A stretch of 64,000 bases of DNA. Origin: Tetracentron sinense (Eukaryota; Streptophyta; Magnoliopsida; Trochodendrales; Trochodendraceae). Positions within the stretch are counted from its first letter, which is position 1. Each line of letters begins with the position of its first letter. The position numbers and the translations under genes are program-made. The notes beneath the pieces were generated by a model. It worked only from the letters and a program-made list of their open reading frames with translations, was not told where the DNA came from and made no database searches. Positions 23,871 through 35,254 of this stretch are shown piece by piece. Location: the NCBI GenBank assembly GCA_015143295.1, contig CM026552.1, positions 59,328,944 to 59,392,943 on the forward strand. The letters are read 5' to 3'.

Positions 23871-24928
23871 CTAGATTCCAACTTAGTGGGTTTGAGTTTA
23901 CGAACATGCGCAGGACAACCCCATACCCTTAGATGTTGTAAACTAGGTTTTCACCCGGTCCACAATTCATAGGGTATAAACGGAATAGACTTAGATGGAA
24001 CCCGGTTCAGAATATAAATGGCAGTTTGTATAGCATATCCCTAAAGATATGAAGGAACATCGGCATGGCTCATCGTAGAGCGAACCATATCTAATAAGGT
24101 CCAGTTTCTTCTTTCAGAAACTCCATTTTGTTGAGGAGAGGCAGGACTTGTCCATTGCGAGATAATCTCATTATCCCTTAAGTAATCCATAAACTCGTTG
24201 GTGAGGTATTCACCACCTCGATCTGATCGAAGTGTCTTTATGGATTTGTCAGTTTGATTCTTAACTTCTAATATGAATTCTTTGAACTTTTCAAAGGTGT
24301 CAGATTTGTGTTGCATCAAATAGACATATCCATATCTGGAATAGTCATCGGTAAATGTGACAAAATACCGATATTGACCTCTTGCAATAATATTAAATGG
24401 ACCACATACATCACTATGTATTAGTCTTAACTTTTCTTCGGCTCTTCCTACCTTTTTAGGGTAAGGCTTTTTGACCATTTTTCCTTCGAGACAAGGCTCG
24501 CATGGAGGGAGTGGTTCTACCTTGAGGAAGTCAAGGGGACCATCTTTTTCTAAACTCTTGATCCTATCAAGATTAATGTGACCAAGTCTCTTATGCCAAA
24601 GATAAGTAGACTCAGTGCAATGTATCTTCATTCCAGACATTCTAGATGATGAGACATTGTCACTTTGCAGACATTCATTATTTACCAATGGAAAAATTAA
24701 ATAAAGACCATTAATGAGATTACAAGTAATTAAGACCATTCCATCTTTTCTAATTTCAACAATTGAATCAAAAATGATAGAGAATCCATAAAATAAGAGT
24801 CTAGATACTAAAATCAAATTACAATTTGCTGAAGGCACATAAAAGCAGTCTACTAAAATTAATGTCTTTCCATTAGGTAAATAAAGAGTAAACAAGCCAA
24901 TCGACTTGACTACAACATTTGCACCCAA
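23871..24928 (-). pseudogene. TE-C integrase
   Basis: The open frame 24041-24928 (295 codons) holds the GAG-pre-integrase zinc site (WHKRLGHIN ... PCEPC) and the integrase core. Acidic residues are seen in HSDVCGP, TFTDDYSR and QQNGVSERR. The C-terminal part continues in another frame (GCPAHVRKLKPTKLESRT) and then stops abruptly at the deletion into RT. The enzyme would insert cDNA into the genome. The catalytic core is intact, but the protein is cut and frameshifted. Confidence 0.85.
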
Positions 24929-25950
24929 GCCAACTTTAAGCTTCTACTCCTGTTTGGTCGGCTTTCTGGTTTCCTTGAACCCCTGCAAAGAATTGCAAAC
25001 ATGTACAGTGGATCCAAAATCTACGCACCATGAGTTAGGAGGACCGTCCAGAAAGTTAGACTCAACAGCAATATGTACTTCAAAGTATCTCATACCTTGA
25101 GTACTTTCGCTACCCTTCTTAAGAGTTACGAGGTAAGTCCTACAATTCCTCTTCCAGTTGCCTATTTTACCACAGTGGAAACACTTTCCATTGTCCTTGT
25201 TTTCCTTGCCAGCTTTTCTTGAAGAACCTTTGGCAACTCTTGCCTTACCCTTATTGTCTTTAAACTTTTCTTTGCCTTTATTTCATTTTCTAAACTTTTT
25301 AAATTTCTTAGAGGTATCAGGTTTATCGACAATTAAAGTTTCACATTTAGTTGACTTTTTGATCAAATCTTCTGTAGCTACAAATGAGTTCATAAGCTCA
25401 CTTAGTGACATTTCACTCTTATTCATGTTATAATTTAACACGAACGAATTGAATGACAAAGGGAGTGACTGCAGAACAGTGTCAACTTGAGTGATGGCAT
25501 CCATATCTCCACCAAGAATTTCCAGTTCATTCAATAAGCCTATCATCTTTATGATGCGTTCCCAGACTGGATTCCCTCAACCATCTTGGTGTTAACAAGG
25601 GATTTCAACTTTACTTGTCGAGCTGACCTATTTTGCTCACCAAACATCTCATGAAGGTTTTGCAAAATGTCAGAAGCCTTATCCATGTGTTCATGCTGGC
25701 TTTGCAAAATGTTAGACATTGAAGCCAGTATGTAACACTTGGTCATCTGATTGGACCTCTCCCATTGCTTCAACTCAGCCTTTTGGGCCGGTGAAGCATC
25801 TGGAGGAATTTCAGGCTTAGGTGTCTTAAGACATAGGTCAAGGTTATCTACGGCAAATACAATTCTAATCTTTCTTTTCCAGTCTACATAGTTAGTTCCT
25901 ACTAACTTTTCATCACGAAGAATTTCAGTCAATGGGTGTAGGCCTGTCAT
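24929..25950 (-). pseudogene. TE-C gag and protease (broken)
   Basis: Gag starts at ATG 25950 (MTGLHPLTEIL, YVDWKRKIRIV). A frameshift near 25560 leads to the 25283-25546 frame (VLQSLPLSFNSF), and a stop follows KKFRK. The zinc knuckle reads CFHCGKIGNWKRNC, with Asn where His is expected. The protease site reads WCVDFGSTVHVCNSL, with Phe instead of the Ser of the usual DSG. Both key sites are therefore damaged, in addition to the frame breaks. Confidence 0.85.
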
Positions 25951-27649
25951 GATCTAATCAAATGACAAAATAGATAGTATTAGGGATCTATTGTATTCAT
26001 TAATACCAATTAGATTATGGGTCTATTTCTAATGGTATTGCCAATTTGGGAAGAATCAATTGACATCGAAAACCTAGACACTGGCTTAATGTGATCCTGC
26101 TTTTGGGCATATCATCACATCGCCTTGAATAAGCAGATAGAAACTATCTTCTCCAATTTCATAGATCTCATCTTGTGAATCCTGGAGCATTCGATCTTCT
26201 GTCTAATCTATAAGGGATGTTATATTCACGCTTTGACGTTATTATATAATATCTCTTATTCATGTGCCCACCTACCATGAACCTAATAAACACCTAATGA
26301 AAGCTCACGCTTTGGCGTTATTGCTCCCACTATTTGCTTATTCAGTTTTCACCATGTTCACTCATAGGTGAGAGGAATTGGGTCCGGCTTTAGTCTGTCA
26401 GCTTACTCACACTCCCCACTATAGGATCACATAGTGTATGGTAGAAGATCATAATACTTAGGGACTTATCCCCAGTCTTATATACACATGATATATCAAG
26501 GGCAATTATTTCAATAGAATAATTAAACATATAAACAGATATCATCTCATGATAAAATAAACAGCAGTTATCATCTCATGATAATAAAACATTAGTATAC
26601 GAGATTAATCGTTATGAGTCAATAAATTAAAATGCATGGATGCAAAGGAATGTGATAAGAATAAAGGTAGCTCACAAACTCCTTCGTGATCCCTTCCTTT
26701 ATCATCTTATCTAGATCACATCGCAACATCCTCCTTCGCAGCATCTCCACCAATGTATTAAATAGAATTTAAATGACATTAGGGAAACCAGTATTCCATT
26801 CGCCCTTTTCAAGGAAACCGAATGAATTTGCCCTTTATAGAATGCCAAAACCTACTACATATTATCCTCTAATATGAATGCATGAATGATAAACAATTAT
26901 CATAAATATGACTCATAACTATAATCTTATATAAAATAGATGCTACATGGTGATGGAGTACTTTTTCTTATTTTAAAAGGATTTAAAATTTGATAACAAT
27001 TATCAAATCGCTCGATAAAATCTATATCTTATATAGATCTAACCCTGGAAAAAATAAAATAATTATATTTTCCATAAAACAATTTTCATAAAATTATTTT
27101 TAAAATATAAGATAGAGTTTTCTTAAAATCTCTACAAAATTTTATTTATTTCCCGAATGCAAGATCCTTTCTCGAATGCAAGATCCTTTCATATAGATTG
27201 GTTCTACTATTATCCAAGATTAGTTCTACTATTATCCAGGATTAAAATAAAAAATAAGAGAATTGAAAATCCTAAATATGATCATATCATAAATTAGGGT
27301 TTTATAATTTTTTGAATAAAATCTATTTATGGGAAAAATCATTTATTAATTATTTTAAACAATTAATAAGTAAATATTAAATGATCAAATCATTTTAAAG
27401 GAATTTCAAAATAAACTCTTTATTTCGAATTTAATTATATCACATATATTACTAGTTTTTAAAATTTATTTAATTATCAAATCTCATTCAATAATATAAA
27501 AAATATTTATTTATTCATCTCATGAACAAATAAAATAATAAAAACTACGAGCAATATTAAATAGATCTAAATTAATTCATCTCATGAATTAAATCATCCA
27601 TTTAATTACCATATCAAAATAAACAAAAAAAAAATACTCCTAACCATTA
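25951..27649 (-). other. TE-C 5' leader, no gene seen
   Basis: About 1.7 kb of AT-rich sequence between the primer binding site and gag, with no meaningful open frame. It contains short direct repeats, for example ATGCAAGATCCTTTC twice and TTCTACTATTATCCA twice at about 27156-27241. A long untranslated leader of this kind could hold packaging or translation signals, but none can be named. Confidence 0.5.
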
Positions 27650-27661
27650 GCTCTGATACCA
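27650..27661 (-). other. TE-C primer binding site (tRNA-iMet)
   Basis: The minus strand reads TGGTATCAGAGC, two bases from the 5' LTR. Confidence 0.92.
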
Positions 27662-27663
27662 CT

Positions 27664-29813
27664 TGTAGGGGGATCCGGATAAAAATTTATGCGGAAACTG
27701 GATCCCCTAGATCTTAACACCATAGAAAGCATCAAAATTATCTAAGAGTTTTAGTCATATCACCTTGGTAAATGCTTTTGTAGAGATTTCTCCAAAAACA
27801 ATACTAGAAGTTCGATCTTTGTTCTTCGCTATCCCCACGAAGCTTTAGAATCTCCTTTGGAATTATATAAGCAAGAGGAAAAATATGGAGTAATGGTGTA
27901 GATCTTCTATCACCAAAAGTACTAGAGTTCAAAACCCTAGATTTGCAAAACCCAACTTGCACCACCTATATAGCTCACGAAATTCCCTAGGGTCTAACGG
28001 TTTGGAGAGAGAGAGGAGAGAAGAGAAAAAATTCTGGAGAAAAGTGCTTAATGGTCTAGGGTGTTCGGATATATATAGACTAGGATCCTATCCTAATCCT
28101 ACTTCAACTTGATCTTATCTAGTAGGATTAATTAATTAACAATAACTCTTATTAATAATTAAATAAACTCCTACTTAATCTATAACTACTTTAGTTATAG
28201 TAATTCTATTAATTAAAGAGTCCCTATTATAAGAGGATTCCTTAATTAAAAGAGATAAGTCAACATCCTAACTCAATGAGGAAACCTAGTCAAACTAGGA
28301 GACCAACACCAAGGGGGGGAGGGCGTGAGCTTCTATGGGGCGTGGACTTTGGGGAGTTAAAACTCCCTTTTGTAATTTAATTACAATTCCATCTTAATCA
28401 TTAATGCAATCCAACCATTGGATTTAAATTCCATAATTAAAGGAATTATATTTCAACAATTATTCAATTAAACAAATCCTAATCCAATTAGGATTCCCAA
28501 GTGGGCGCCCCACCCTAGGGTTTAAACCCATGAGCTTTGGCCCATATTAAAGGTCCATTTTAATGGGTTTGTGGATATGGGTCAAACCCATTTTCCCTTT
28601 AATTATGTTAATTAAATAATTGCTAAAATAATCCATATGTTTAAATTAACAATTAATTTAAACAATAGATAATCTATTTAATTAAATGATTAACTTTTAA
28701 TCACTTAAAATAATTGATTAACTTTTAATCAATTATTGAGCTTGTATTTCTTATGTGAGCACCTCCACAGATTGCTCTGGGACATTCTTGTCCTGGCTTA
28801 CCCAATGTTATCCCATTGACCCTAAACGGGAATTACATCGGAATTGCAAGTGACGTGAGATATCCATGTTGTAATTGAATCCCAGTGTATGAACATTAAC
28901 CAATATGGATCCCGCCACATGAGCTTTTAAATTCGATTTATCCTTCCAAATACATTATCCCTAATGGGCCTTCGAGATTGACATACTATCTAACCCATAG
29001 CCCATTGCAAATCATCCGGGTTTCCAAGACTTATGATTAAGCCATGAGAAACAATTTCTCATGAAAATCATTTATAAGTATAATACTTTTTAATAAAAGT
29101 ATATTTCAAAACTTATTTTGTTTTCAAAATCACCTGCGCAGGATTTGAACTTAATCAACTGTCTTACCCAGAACTTGGATAATCTCTCAAATTAATGAGC
29201 ATGGAATTCTTGTTTGAAATTCATCATGACTCGAACAACTTTCTGACTATCCAATTATCACTGTAATGTATTCCCTAAGTTAGAAAATATGTTGGTGGAA
29301 TCAAAACAGTCAGATCACTGCTCAATCATAGATGAACTCATTAGATCTAAGGATTATCGAAACCGTTCAATGTGAATAAGAGACCAACTATCTGATAGTA
29401 TGTTTAGGCAAGAGGTCTCTCATTGAATGCAATCAGTCAGTGTACATTTAAGCACCCATATGTTGATGTGTAGTCTCTACTACAATAGTTTAAGATAGAA
29501 TTACATGTCAACTATTGAGAACATCTTAGCATTCTGGCAGCCATATAAGTGAAGTGTCCAGCTTCATCCACAACTGTGACTATATAAGGTATAAGAAACC
29601 GAAAAGTTATATCTGCCTGTGATAATCTAATCACATCACTTTCTTACAATATATCCTAAGGATCTTTATCGATATCTCATATCGTATAGATCATCTCATG
29701 ATCATGGTCAATTACCCATAATGAATACACAATAGATTAAGAAGAAGTCTTTATTAATCAAATTAATAAGAATCTAACAATCTAAATGACTTTTATGGGC
29801 ATCATGTCTAACA
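27664..29813 (-). repeat. TE-C LTR, right copy (5' LTR in element sense)
   Basis: Matches 20616-22836 apart from small deletions, the largest about 60 bp near 27770. The TATA-like box ATATATATA is at 28069-28077. Confidence 0.92.
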
Positions 29814-29818
29814 CCCGA

Positions 29819-30089
29819 TCGATCGGGGCATAACTAGGCATTGTTTCTATTTTCGGCCAATCAATTGGTCTGGGAGGGCCAATCGATCGGCCCGGGACAG
29901 AATGCCTGGGTTGATCTCCTGCAATCCTCAGATCGATCGGTCTGTGAGATCCGATCGATCGGTGGTCCTAAATTTAGGATTTTATCAATTTTGACCCTCC
30001 AACTTGCTTAACTTTATACACACATGCATATGATACCAAAATGATTATAAAACCCCTACTAAACAAGGAAAAAGGTCCAGGACTCTACA
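29819..30089 (-). repeat. TE-A LTR, right copy, inner remnant
   Basis: Continues the LTR broken at 20615, starting within the palindrome (TCGATCGGGG) and ending CTCTACA. It is followed by the ATATG duplication at 30090-30094. Together with 18714-20615 it makes about 2.17 kb, matching the left LTR of 2177 bp. Confidence 0.9.
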
Positions 30090-30094
30090 ATATG

Positions 30095-30795
30095 AGTGAC
30101 TGTTGGATAATACAATGTATGCCCTTTTATTCAATCATATTATCTCTACGATTATAATAAGAGAATGATGGGTAAAAGAGTTGATTATTTTTTATTTAAT
30201 GACCATACAATCCCCCTTATTATGTTATCTCATCTCTAGAATAGAGCAACTACTATAAAGGGCTTTGCAGTAATTTTACACAAACTAACCACATTCCATT
30301 TATATTACGATCTAGCACGAAACCAATACCCAAAAAAAAATTTAGCATGACTGCCACATTCCATGTTTCTCTCTTCTCATTCCCAACCGCTCTCTGCGTT
30401 CGTTGAGTTTTTTCCCTCCACTGTCCTCTATCATCACCAGTTGGTTTAGGGAATCACTGGAAGGATCTTGCTTTAATGATTTTCACTATATTACTCTACA
30501 TTTGACACAAATTCATGTAATTTCTTTATACCATTTTCCGATCATGCATTGTTTATTTTTTCCTGTGGAAAATTCGGGTAAGTTCTTTCTACCATTGTCC
30601 GATCACACTTTTTTTTATATTTTCATGTCCTTCCCTTCTTACAAATCTCCATCATTTTCTATATTCACACCTATTGTTGAAATGTTTTAAAATTCCCTCT
30701 ATAGCATGTCTCTCATAGAATTAACAAAGAACTTATCCCAACTTTAATCTCCATCATTATCATGGGTTTTAGAAAATTTTAAATTGGTTTATAGA
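30095..30795. other. Unique intergenic DNA, no gene supported
   Basis: AT-rich sequence that was contiguous with the NAC 3' flank before TE-A inserted. An open frame at 30403-30690 is low-complexity Phe/Ser/His-rich and has no start context or recognisable domain. I see no RNA gene or repeat here. Confidence 0.5.
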
Positions 30796-31017
30796 TATAG
30801 CACCCTGGAACTTTTCATGGCTAATGAATAGTATTTTCATGGCCAAATGGTTTTCCACGTAGTTGAATTCGATATTTTATGAGAAAATGGATATTAGCGA
30901 CCCATGGACAGCGTGAAGAAGGGGGTTTATTAACCTAAGGATGATGAAAATGGAGTTGGAAACACCCAAGGGTGGTCTACAGGTAAAAATACAGAAAATC
31001 TGGGAAGTGCGATTGAT

Positions 31018-31276
31018 CACAGGTAAGGTGCAATCGATCGCATACAGTGGAAATTGGTCAAAAACCTTCGAGTTCATGTGCGACAAGTCCCCTCAAGGTG
31101 CGATAGATTGCATAGGGATCTATGATCGATCATAAGGGTATGCGATCAATCGTATATAGGGAAGAACTTGATAAAAACTTTCAGGTTCATGTGCAACAAA
31201 TCGCCTTAGGATGCGATCGATCGCACACGGTTGCTAATTCCGAATTTGAGGGTTTTAAACCCTTGACTTATAATAG
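31018..31276 (+). promoter_or_regulatory. TE-D U3: TGCGATCGATCGCA palindrome array and TATA-like box
   Basis: Intact and mutated copies of TGCGATCGATCGCA lie upstream of TTATAATAG (TATA-like, 31269-31276). The matching region of the right LTR (48284-48593) holds about two more units. The core GATCG is shared with TE-A, B and E, while the flanks are specific to this element. Confidence 0.55.
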
Positions 31277-32100
31277 GGATCTCATTTGGGGGTTTTCTAA
31301 ACCTAAGGAGAGAAAGAGGAGAAGAGGAGATTTAGGGATTCTTCAAGAGGGGTTTGCATCTAAGATCAAGAGGAGCTCAAGTCAAGTGGATCTCCCCCAA
31401 TCAAGCAAGAACTTTTCCATTCAAAGGAGGTGTTCTTCCTCAAGCTTGAGATTTCAAATCAAGGGTTTTCTCTTCAAGATTAAGAGAAATCCTCAAGGTT
31501 AGTACACCCTCCTAACTAGCTTAGTAATAAGCTAGGTTTCCATTAAAATATGTGGATTGATCTTGTGTATGTTTCTTTTTGTTGGAATGCATTGTTATCC
31601 CTAAAATGAACAAGATAAACTAAGGTGTATGGATGTATGAGATGTGAATGGGTTGAGGCGATTAGGTGTCATGTGTTGTAATGTATGTGGTGTGGTAGAA
31701 TGGTGGAAGGGCAATGTACACATAAGGAACACACTCTATGTGTTGATGCAAATTATGAAGTAATAACCTGAATAAAATGCTTATTTAAATGTTGCACACC
31801 AATTGTTTGATGAAATGCATAAATGGAAATTAAATGAATTAAACGAAGATTATGAATGCATGAATTGTGTAGTTTTCCCCAAATTATAATTTTGACTAAA
31901 TGCAACGTATATGTTCTTAGTTTCTCACATGACTATTGACGGAATTGAAATGCTACGTGATATTCTTAAAGTGTTCATGTCATCATGATTACTACAAATT
32001 GCTACACACACACACATGCATGCATTAACCGAGGTTTTCTAAAGTATATGTATATGAGAAACCAACCAAGAACAAGACACGTGATTTGCGAAACGCATGA

Positions 32101-32290
32101 TAAAGCCGGACATCGGGCCGGTCAAGGGTAGGGCATATCGCAAGATATGTCATACCTGGCTCATAAGTAAACAAGTTGATAAAGTCGGACATCGGGCCGG
32201 TCAAGGGTAGGGCATATCGCAAGATATGTCATACCTGGCTCACAATTAAACAAGTTGATAAAGCCGGATAGAGGGTCGGTCAAGGATGTT
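32101..32290. repeat. Minisatellite in the TE-D left LTR
   Basis: Two full copies and a partial copy of a 73-bp unit containing GCATATCGCAAGATATGTCA. The right LTR has the same array at about 49415-49600. Open frames on either strand here are repeat-derived. Confidence 0.85.
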
Positions 32291-32335
32291 AGTGTGCATT
32301 TTTTATTTCGCTGAAGGATACTTACGTATCCGGCT

Positions 32336-32786
32336 TTGAAAGAACTTATTGTCAACCTCTTTCAGGTATGAATCTATCTGATTCAGAAGGCAAGAACTTG
32401 CATCAGTATCTCAATTTCAATTCAAACATGGGTTTGATTCACACTCCGTGTTCTGAGAAATATTTCCCATCCGAAAAGAGGAAAAAACGGAGTCTTTGTC
32501 TAAAGAAATGCGTTGAGAAAGGGCAGATGTATAGAACCTTTCAACGAGATAGTGCTTTTTCAAATCTCTCAAAATGGAATCTGTTTCAAACATATATGCC
32601 ATGGTTCCTTACTTCGACAGGGTGCAAATATCTAAATTTAACCCTTTTAGATACTTTTTCAGACCTATTGCCGATACTAAGTAGCAGTCAAAAATGGGTA
32701 TCCATTTTTCATGATATTATGCATGGATCAGATATATCATGGCCAATTCCTCAGAAAAAATGGTGTCTTCCACAATGGAATCTCAG
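32336..32786 (+). pseudogene. ycf2: Chloroplast ycf2 fragment (nuclear plastid DNA insert)
   Basis: The open frame from 32368 encodes [17 protein letters not shown], then [28 protein letters not shown] and [15 protein letters not shown] recognise these as the plastid protein Ycf2, a large essential chloroplast membrane/ATPase-like protein. About 140 residues are readable. [10 protein letters not shown] just upstream is in another frame and looks like the preceding ycf2 codons after a 1-nt loss. The fragment is a tiny part of the roughly 2000-residue gene and has no promoter, so it is non-functional. The right TE-D LTR lacks it and has an uninterrupted sequence at the same point. The DNA therefore entered after TE-D had inserted. 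Transfer through mitochondrial DNA is possible. Confidence 0.9.
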
Positions 32787-33247
32787 TTGCTTTCTATTCA
32801 TGTTTCGCTAAAGGATACTTACGTATCCAGCTCACAAGTCGCTACAAGGGCACTAACATCTAGCTCATAAGTTAAGCATGGCAAGGCAAGTCAAGACATG
32901 ACAAGACAAACATCACAAGTGTGATTCCAAACAAGAACAAGACAAGACATGTGTGATTCCCACGATACAAGAACAAGACAATAACAAGTTTAATCATGAC
33001 AAGCAAATGTAGAAAAACACGAAAGGCTATTCTCAAGAACAAGTCATGATTGTTAACTATGGGTTTTATCGAAGTTCTGCATTATTCCATGCATGTCACG
33101 ATCATAGTATTTCTTTAATTATTGATCTTGCATTGCTTCCATTATTGATTGTGTATTACTTCAAATGTTGATGTTATGAATTGAAATGAGTTACTGCTAT
33201 CGTAGTTCGTTATTGTTATTGTTATTGTTAGTTAGTAGCTTGTATTC

Positions 33248-33268
33248 GCTAAGTATTCCATACTCAGC
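33248..33268 (+). promoter_or_regulatory. Conserved LTR stem-loop (TE-D left)
   Basis: Arms GCTAAGTAT and ATACTCAGC around a TCC loop, with one mismatch. The copy in the right LTR at 50111-50131 has a perfect 9-bp stem with a TTC loop, 430 bp from the LTR end. Confidence 0.75.
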
Positions 33269-33599
33269 CGTATATTTCATGTCAGCAGATCCGGTGGGTA
33301 CCTTCGACCCTGAACCTTGGGTTAAGGAAGAATATGTCAAGGAGGCGGCGCCTATTCCAATTCAGCCACAGGAGGATAGAGATCTAGATGTGTGGCCATA
33401 AACTTAGAATATACGCTATGTATAGAAAAAGAAAAAGTTGATTCACGCTTCCGCACTATTTTAGCATCCGCACTCTGTTATATGTTTCTATTTTTGTACA
33501 TCATTACCTTGTTCATTACAGGATGGTTTGCCAGGTTAAGTATAGTCATACCTAAAGTATCCCCTAACTCCTAGGGGGTATTTTGGGGCAAAACAGAAG

Positions 33600-33611
33600 T
33601 GGTATTAGAGC
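33600..33611 (+). other. TE-D primer binding site (tRNA-iMet)
   Basis: TGGTATTAGAGC, one mismatch from the usual iMet site, four bases after the 5' LTR. A second copy, TGGTATCAGAGC, follows the right LTR at 50566-50577. Confidence 0.88.
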
Positions 33612-33910
33612 CTAGGCATCAGAGTCCCTAGGGTCACTTCGAACTAATACCATGATTAAACAAGGCATTAGAGTCATTCTCAAGAGTTGTATTCCAAGTG
33701 TAGACTAACAAGTTAGTCTTGTCCATAACCGGTTGTAACCCAACCGAACTTAGTGTCATACGCTATAAAAACAAATTGTATGTCGATCGTGTTGTATGTA
33801 TACCTTGGCGTGTTGTTATATGCTTTGTCGGTATTGAGTGAATTATGAAATAGTTATTAAATGGATACCAAGTTAGACTCATGTTATACTATCGTTCTCA
33901 GGAGTAAATC

Positions 33911-35117
33911 ATGAGACGTGGTGCGCGAGGTCGTGGATATAATACAAGGGGTAGTGGAAGTGATGCCCCCTCGAGTGATGAACAACCCGACTTCGCTCAA
34001 GCTTTCACATCCATAGCCGAGACTTTGGCTATGTTGGCAGCGAGGCAGCCTGCTACTCCACCTCCTAATGCCACACTTATAGTTGCTCCTCCAAATCAAG
34101 CACAAGCAGTGATAGAAGCTTTCTAGAGGATGAGGCCTCCTGTGTTTTGCGGATTAGCTGCCAAAGCATGGAAAAAGATATTTTCAGTCTTGTTGCCTAC
34201 AGAGGTAGAGGGGGCCACCTTTATACTAAAAGGTGAGGCCGACCATTGGTGGAGATCCGCGGTTAGGACCCGGGATTTGACCCAATAGGGTCACGATTGG
34301 ACCTAGGGAGAATTTTTGGACGTCTTCTACAAGAAGTATTTCCCCATCGGGATGAAGGAGAAGAAGGAAGTTGAGTTCATTACCTTGGAGCAAGGTAATA
34401 TGTCGGTGGCGGCTTATAAAGCCAAGTTCTCAGAGCTATCCAGGTTTGCTCCGCATATGATAGCGACAGAGGCTATGAAGGCCCGTAAGTTTGAGAGGGG
34501 ATTGAAGGCCTACCTCAAGGATCGAGTCTCAATGTTTAGGCATGAGACATATTCAGAAGTTGTGGATAAAGCACTCTTGGCAGAGTCAAATTCTGAGGAA
34601 TTCTTCAAGAGAAGAGGAATGGAGAAGAGCCAGTCTAGTGGCTCAGTAGAGAATAGAGCTAGGACTATGTCATATCAGCCTTCAGGGCCAGCACAGTTAC
34701 AGAGGTTGTACTCTGCACCTCAGTCTACTTGCCCTTTTCTTCCTCCAGCTTTGTGCTCAGCAACTACACAGGCTCCTTGCCCTGCACTAACTCAAGCCAC
34801 GGGATACACACCTTCTACCTACTCTTAGGAGCCCTATGACTATTGTGGTAGGAGGCATTTGGCTGGAGAGTACAGGAAGATCTCGGGGGTATGCTTTCAT
34901 TGTGGTGATCAAGGCCACATGATCAGAGATTATCCCCGACGTCATTTTTCGGCTCAATCTTAGTGGAATAAGCCCTCGGTCAGGCAATCATCTCAGCAGA
35001 GCTCTTCATCAGCGTTGAGGCCCTCACAGTCTACACGGCCGCCGCACCAAGCTACACAGGATCGGGTCTTTGCCCTGTCAGAGAGAGATGCACGTGCATC
35101 GGATGATATCATGCAAG
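33911..35117 (+). pseudogene. TE-D gag (broken)
   Basis: ATG at 33911 (MRRGARGRGYNTRG). The capsid-like region has RMRPPVF, KGEADHWW, FYKKYFPIGMKEKKEVEF and MSVAAYKAKFSELSRFAPH. The zinc knuckle CFHCGDQGHMIRDY has Tyr instead of the last Cys. A short deletion follows RMRPPVFCG. Stops occur after VIEAF, after DLTQ, in the WTW motif, after PSTYS and after FSAQS. Related to the TE-E Gag. Structural role in particle formation is known for the family, but no full protein is possible here. Confidence 0.83.
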
Positions 35118-35254
35118 GTACGCAAGAATGCTAGAGTTTTAAGTGTGAATACTTGCTATTATGTGATATGTTTGTTAGTTATACAATAGGCCACCTATGT
35201 ATGATGCATGCTCTTACTTGAAATCTATTGATGTTAATTATTTAATTACACATG
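35118..35254 (+). other. Candidate intron between gag and protease (TE-D)
   Basis: 137 bp from GTACGC to about 35254, at the same site as in TE-A, B and E. Unspliced reading hits TAG within six codons. The 3' end reads ACATG, so the acceptor AG has been lost in this copy. Confidence 0.5.

Larger units (their letters stand above)
20616..29813 (-). mobile_element. TE-C: Ty1/copia LTR retrotransposon, internally deleted
   Basis: A minus-strand element with 2.2-kb LTRs, flanked by CCCGA at 20611-20615 and 29814-29818. Gene order gag, protease, integrase, RT, RNase H marks Ty1/copia. A deletion removes the end of integrase and the first part of RT, so it cannot be autonomous. A 1.7-kb leader without a gene lies between the 5' LTR and gag. 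It sits in the middle of a GATCG palindrome of the TE-A LTR. Confidence 0.93.
1924..30089 (-). mobile_element. TE-A: Ty3/gypsy chromovirus-type LTR retrotransposon, split by TE-B and TE-C
   Basis: Complete outline of a minus-strand LTR element with both LTRs, polypurine tract, primer binding site, gag and pol, flanked by the 5-bp duplication ATATG. Removing TE-B (5675-15519) and TE-C (20616-29813) leaves about 9.1 kb. The two LTRs differ by roughly 10 percent over the first 200 bp compared by eye, so this is the oldest of the three nested elements. Gag and Pol carry many stops and frameshifts, so the copy is dead. RT, integrase and a C-terminal chromodomain-like tail, together with 2.2-kb LTRs, suggest the Tekay/Del group of plant chromoviruses. 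The lineage is inferred. Confidence 0.9.
30796..33595 (+). repeat. TE-D left LTR (5' LTR), with a plastid DNA insert
   Basis: 2800 bp, including about 451 bp of ycf2 DNA at 32336-32786 that is absent from the right LTR. It contains the palindrome array (31018-31222), a TATA-like box (31269-31276), the 73-bp minisatellite (32101-32290) and the stem-loop (33248-33268). Compared with the right LTR it lacks about 110 bp near 33400 and two palindrome units. Confidence 0.9.

Noticed and set aside
30403..30690. 95-codon frame in unique DNA
   Set aside because: Phe/Ser/Pro-rich low-complexity translation of T/C-rich DNA, with no recognisable domain.
32368..32811. Functional nuclear Ycf2 gene
   Set aside because: Only about 140 of some 2000 residues, no promoter or targeting peptide, embedded in an LTR, last residues from LTR sequence.
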